DNA of 17,005 nt from Candidatus Wildermuthbacteria bacterium RIFCSPHIGHO2_12_FULL_40_12. GTDB lineage: Bacteria > Patescibacteriota > Minisyncoccia > Minisyncoccales > 2-12-FULL-40-12. The notes beneath the pieces are model-generated. The model was not told the DNA's origin. It saw only the letters and a list, made by a program, of their open reading frames with translations, and searched no databases. The stretch covers positions 1 through 17,005 of the forward strand of contig MHUC01000005.1 of assembly GCA_001823315.1 (NCBI GenBank). Reading direction: 5' to 3'. The position numbers were made by a program, and so were the translations under genes. Each line of letters opens with the position of its first letter. Position 1 is the stretch's first letter. Shown piece by piece: positions 15,410-17,005 of the stretch.

Positions 15410-16159
15410 CTATTTGGTTATTATCCCATTGATAATCAAAACTTTTTCCCAAGCTTTGGCATATTCCTCTTTCTCAATATCCTGCTTCACTTCTTCCAGA
15501 ATAGCCGACTGCTCCGCGGTTAATTTCTCGGCGCTCAATAAATCAACTTGATCTTTTATTTTTTGGATCAAAGCGGCGTCCCATTCCAATTCTCCAATCT
15601 CAACGCCAAGAGATTTTATCGTTGTCGTTTTGTCCTCTATCTTTTTGACTTCGGAAACAACGGACTGATCCGGACTTGCGCTTTTAAGCCCTTTTGCCGC
15701 TTGGGCAATGCTTTTTTCCACTTCATTGATTGCCGGAGCTAAATTCCGAACTTTATTCTGCTTGGCGACTTCGGTCAGTTCGTCAAGCCGTTTATTTAAT
15801 AATGTCAATTGGGTCTTGGAATATTCTTTGTTATCCAGAACAAACATTACTTGTCCGCTCTCGGTAATTTTTTTGAAGGGATACAAAAAATCTCCGGGTA
15901 AAGCGTTTCCAGCCGAACCTAACGCCGACACAAAAATACCCGCTATAATTAACAGGGAAACATAAGCCATTCTTGGTTGGAACGCCCAATACCTCAAAAC
16001 AGCCGCTATCGAAATCGGATTCTTGGCAATATGCGGCTGAACGCTTTGGACGTAAGGATGGTCGGAAAAAATTCTCCTTTTAACAGATAAAGCCCAATCT
16101 TCTCTGGGCTTGATGCTTTTCAGTTCTTGAATTTTATAAATGAGGTCTTGTTCGGTCAT
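15410..16159 (-). CDS. DUF5667-type single-pass membrane protein, candidate anti-sigma factor
   Basis: A 249-residue protein starting MTEQDLIYKIQ. Residues 1-65 are cytoplasmic, polar and helical, with KPREDWALSVKRRIF. One membrane helix (about 64-84, around RMAYVSLLIIAGIFVSALGS) follows. The outer domain begins with ALPGDFLYPFKKITE, the hallmark of DUF5667, and continues as long helices (about 105-240) of likely coiled-coil type. DUF5667 proteins are often encoded beside ECF sigma factors, and the layout (short inner domain, one helix, outer sensor) is that of a membrane anti-sigma factor. Direct sigma binding is inferred. No zinc HxxxCxxC motif is present in the inner part. A TTG at 16183 could add 8 residues, but no ribosome site favours it. 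The sigma gene lies upstream on the same strand, now split off by the MITE-like insertion. Confidence 0.72.
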   Translation of the reverse strand: MTEQDLIYKIQELKSIKPREDWALSVKRRIFSDHPYVQSVQPHIAKNPISIAAVLRYWAFQPRMAYVSLLIIAGIFVSALGSAGNALPGDFLYPFKKITESGQVMFVLDNKEYSKTQLTLLNKRLDELTEVAKQNKVRNLAPAINEVEKSIAQAAKGLKSASPDQSVVSEVKKIEDKTTTIKSLGVEIGELEWDAALIQKIKDQVDLLSAEKLTAEQSAILEEVKQDIEKEEYAKAWEKVLIINGIITK

Positions 16160-16175
16160 TATTTTAAGCGGAGCG

Positions 16176-16193
16176 ATAAACAAGCTTGCTTAT
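16176..16193. repeat. Imperfect 18-bp palindrome before the DUF5667 gene
   Basis: ATAAACAAG is followed directly by CTTGCTTAT, an inverted repeat with one mismatched pair and a perfect CAAGCTTG core. It lies 17-34 bp upstream of the ATG at 16159, where an operator or a small leader hairpin could sit. No convincing promoter pair was found around it; TATATA next to it is an isolated -10-like match. Confidence 0.35.
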
Positions 16194-16227
16194 ATAAAGA
16201 TGACGTAAAAACCAACGATCTATTACA

Positions 16228-16340
16228 CCCCGTTAGAATCCTTATTCGGGGATTCGTTAATCGTAGAACAAAAGCCGTTAGGCGACTCCCGTCTTGAGGA
16301 TCTTTCTAAAACCAATGACTATCGCGGGATTCTAACGGGG
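16228..16340. mobile_element. MITE-like element, 113 bp, 14-bp terminal inverted repeats, 5-bp target duplication
   Basis: The ends CCCCGTTAGAATCC (16228-16241) and GGATTCTAACGGGG (16327-16340) are perfect inverted repeats. TTACA flanks them directly on both sides (16223-16227 and 16341-16345), as expected from a 5-bp staggered cut. The 85-bp interior codes for nothing and holds partial copies of the end motif: GGATTC with a TAA nearby at 16250, and CCGTTAG within GCC-GTTA-GGC at 16274-16283. These could be extra transposase sites or fold-back arms. The right duplication includes the sigma stop codon, so the protein end is preserved. Removing the element and one TTACA would leave about 63 bp between the sigma and DUF5667 genes. 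No transposase is in the window. A structured RNA is the main alternative, but the duplication favours a mobile origin. Confidence 0.65.
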
Positions 16341-16874
16341 TTACACCTCTTTCACCTGCCCCGTTGAACCTAATTGAGAACGAAGCGAATTTAACGCCCT
16401 ATGAAGCGTTACTCGAACGGTTCCCTCTGATTTATTCACGATTTTGGCTATTTCCGGGATATTTAACTCGTCTAAATAATGCCAAACAATGACTTCTCTA
16501 TATTCGTCCTTAATAACGGCTAAGGCCTTTTGGACCATATTAAGATCCGACCCCAAGATCGCCTTTTCTTCTAAATTCTCTTTTGGATCGGTAACTTGAG
16601 CGTATTCTATTGGAAAAGATTGAAGCTTGCCTTTTCCCCTGTAATAATCTATCACCAGATTCCTGGCAATTTTATACAAAAAAGCAGACGGATTATCAAT
16701 GGCCTTAGGATGAGGATTGGAATGTTTCTTAAACGCCTCCCATCCTTTCAAAAACGTTTCTGAAGTCAGGTCCTCGGCAATTTCCTGGGAGCTAACCTTT
16801 ATAAACACAAAACGATAAATCCTGTCAACGCATTGATCGTAAATAGCGCTAAATTGTTGTTCTATATTATTCAT
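16341..16874 (-). CDS. ECF-type sigma-70 family RNA polymerase sigma factor
   Basis: A 177-residue sigma factor starting MNNIEQQFSAIYDQCV. Region 2 (about 8-80) includes YRFVFIKVSSQEIAEDLTSETFLKGW and the -10-recognition stretch FLYKIARNLVIDYYR. Region 4 (about 115-168) includes LDELNIPEIAKIVNKSEGTV and RVTLHRALNSLRSQL, the HTH that reads -35 boxes. It lacks regions 1.1 and 3, so it belongs to the ECF group. A reading from an ATG at 16964 would add 30 residues, but that codon lies in the -35 box of a good promoter, and the extra residues match no sigma domain. No Shine-Dalgarno sequence precedes 16874; translation may be coupled to a short upstream ORF whose stop overlaps this start. The partner is probably the DUF5667 protein. 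Targets are unknown; the surface-protein gene, which lacks a normal -35 box, is one candidate. Confidence 0.85.
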   Translation of the reverse strand: MNNIEQQFSAIYDQCVDRIYRFVFIKVSSQEIAEDLTSETFLKGWEAFKKHSNPHPKAIDNPSAFLYKIARNLVIDYYRGKGKLQSFPIEYAQVTDPKENLEEKAILGSDLNMVQKALAVIKDEYREVIVWHYLDELNIPEIAKIVNKSEGTVRVTLHRALNSLRSQLGSTGQVKEV

Positions 16875-16909
16875 TAAATAGGTAGGACAAGATGCATTAA
16901 GTAGGACAT
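16874..16909 (-). CDS. Possible 11-codon leader ORF upstream of the sigma gene
   Basis: ATG at 16909 opens a reading frame encoding MSYLMHLVLPI and ends in a TAA whose last A is the first base of the sigma ATG (TAATG). AGGA lies 4 nt upstream of its ATG, while the sigma gene itself has no such site. Coupled reinitiation would explain how the sigma gene is translated. The ORF begins inside the palindrome, so folding of that palindrome would hide its start. At 11 codons chance is a real possibility. Confidence 0.3.
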   Translation of the reverse strand: MSYLMHLVLPI

Positions 16910-16920
16910 TATGTCCTACT
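16881..16920. promoter_or_regulatory. Perfect palindrome plus third half-site in the sigma leader (operator or RNA switch)
   Basis: Arms AGTAGGACAT (16900-16909) and ATGTCCTACT (16911-16920) form a perfect inverted repeat around a single T. The half-site GTAGGACA occurs again at 16882-16889, in the same direction as the first arm. The set lies about 9-48 bp downstream of the predicted RNA start, where a bound repressor would block transcription. In the mRNA the first arm could pair either with the second arm or with the third copy just before the start codon, giving two exclusive hairpins. The binding protein, if any, is unknown; autoregulation by the sigma factor would not use such a palindrome. 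Confidence 0.6.
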
Positions 16921-16935
16921 GATAAGCTGATAATA

Positions 16936-16964
16936 AGTATCATTCCTTTCTCCCATTTTTTCAA
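16936..16964 (-). promoter_or_regulatory. Sigma70-type promoter of the sigma factor gene
   Basis: On the minus strand TTGAAA (16964-16959), a 17-bp spacer and GATACT (16941-16936) form a good promoter with a start near 16929. The leader before the sigma ATG at 16874 would be about 55 nt and would carry the palindrome and the possible leader ORF. Its position rules strongly against the longer sigma reading from 16964. Confidence 0.6.
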
Positions 16965-17000
16965 TCTCTCCCATTTGAGTCAAATGCCAAAAATCTCTCC
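16963..17000. promoter_or_regulatory. Palindrome and direct repeats upstream of the sigma promoter
   Basis: ATTTGA and TCAAAT flank a single G (16973-16985), a perfect 13-bp palindrome about 9 bp upstream of the -35 box. On either side lie direct copies of AATCTCTCC (16963-16971 and 16992-17000), 29 bp apart, the first touching the -35 box. The arrangement suggests an upstream regulator site. The window ends at 17005, so the neighbouring gene that might encode a regulator is not visible. Confidence 0.35.
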
Positions 17001-17005
17001 GCAGT

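Noticed and set aside
16228..16340. Integron attC site or riboswitch
   Set aside because: The end motifs run GTTAG inward on the left and CTAAC on the right, the opposite of attC order, and no integrase is near. A riboswitch is not supported: the element lies behind a stop codon, and TTACA duplications fit insertion better.
16875..16964. Extra 30 N-terminal residues of the sigma factor from an ATG at 16964
   Set aside because: That ATG is in the -35 box of a good promoter, the added residues match no sigma region, and the sigma fold is complete from 16874.

Overview
The window looks like a stretch of a Candidate Phyla Radiation (Patescibacteria, probably Parcubacteria-type) genome. The grounds are A+T-rich DNA, very tight or overlapping genes, several starts with no Shine-Dalgarno sequence, a DUF5667-type membrane protein beside an ECF sigma factor, and secreted proteins carrying a coiled-coil plus peptidoglycan-binding-like module common in that group. 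This placement is inference. No rRNA, tRNA or CRISPR array was seen, and TGA appears to act as a normal stop.

Region 1 (1-8222, minus strand) is one polysaccharide operon read right to left. A sigma70-type promoter at 8162-8190 and a small excisionase-type HTH regulator come first. Next are WbpA-, WbpB- and WbpD-like enzymes, an ATP-grasp ligase, a SAM methyltransferase, a HAD phosphatase, a WbpE-like aminotransferase, a Wzx-type flippase and the start of a glycosyltransferase cut by the window edge. WbpA, B, E and D are the four successive steps that turn UDP-GlcNAc into UDP-2,3-diacetamido-2,3-dideoxy-glucuronate. The ATP-grasp, methyltransferase and HAD genes sit inside that pathway and probably add a further decoration.

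Region 2 (8130-10659) is a divergent control region followed, on the plus strand, by a Wzy/WaaL-like O-antigen ligase or polymerase with a C-terminal TPR-like domain. Three 10-bp-phased direct repeats lie between the two promoters and overlap the -35 box of the operon. They are a candidate operator for the HTH protein. The ligase promoter would place transcription start almost on the ATG, suggesting a leaderless mRNA.

Region 3 (10661-15267, minus strand) encodes the cell surface: a large secreted surface or S-layer-like protein ending in a clear intrinsic terminator, then a membrane-anchored cysteine-rich protein overlapping a secreted HExxH metalloprotease. The protease and the surface protein share the same peptidoglycan-binding-like module, at opposite ends of the chain.

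Region 4 (15375-17005, minus strand) is an ECF-type sigma factor and a DUF5667 membrane protein, plausibly a sigma/anti-sigma pair. They are separated by a 113-bp MITE-like element with 14-bp perfect terminal inverted repeats and 5-bp target duplications, inserted exactly behind the sigma stop codon. The sigma leader holds a perfect palindrome, a third half-site and a possible 11-codon leader ORF whose stop overlaps the sigma start.

Taken together the window is an envelope-building locus: glycan synthesis, export and ligation, surface proteins and a probable envelope-stress or surface regulator.
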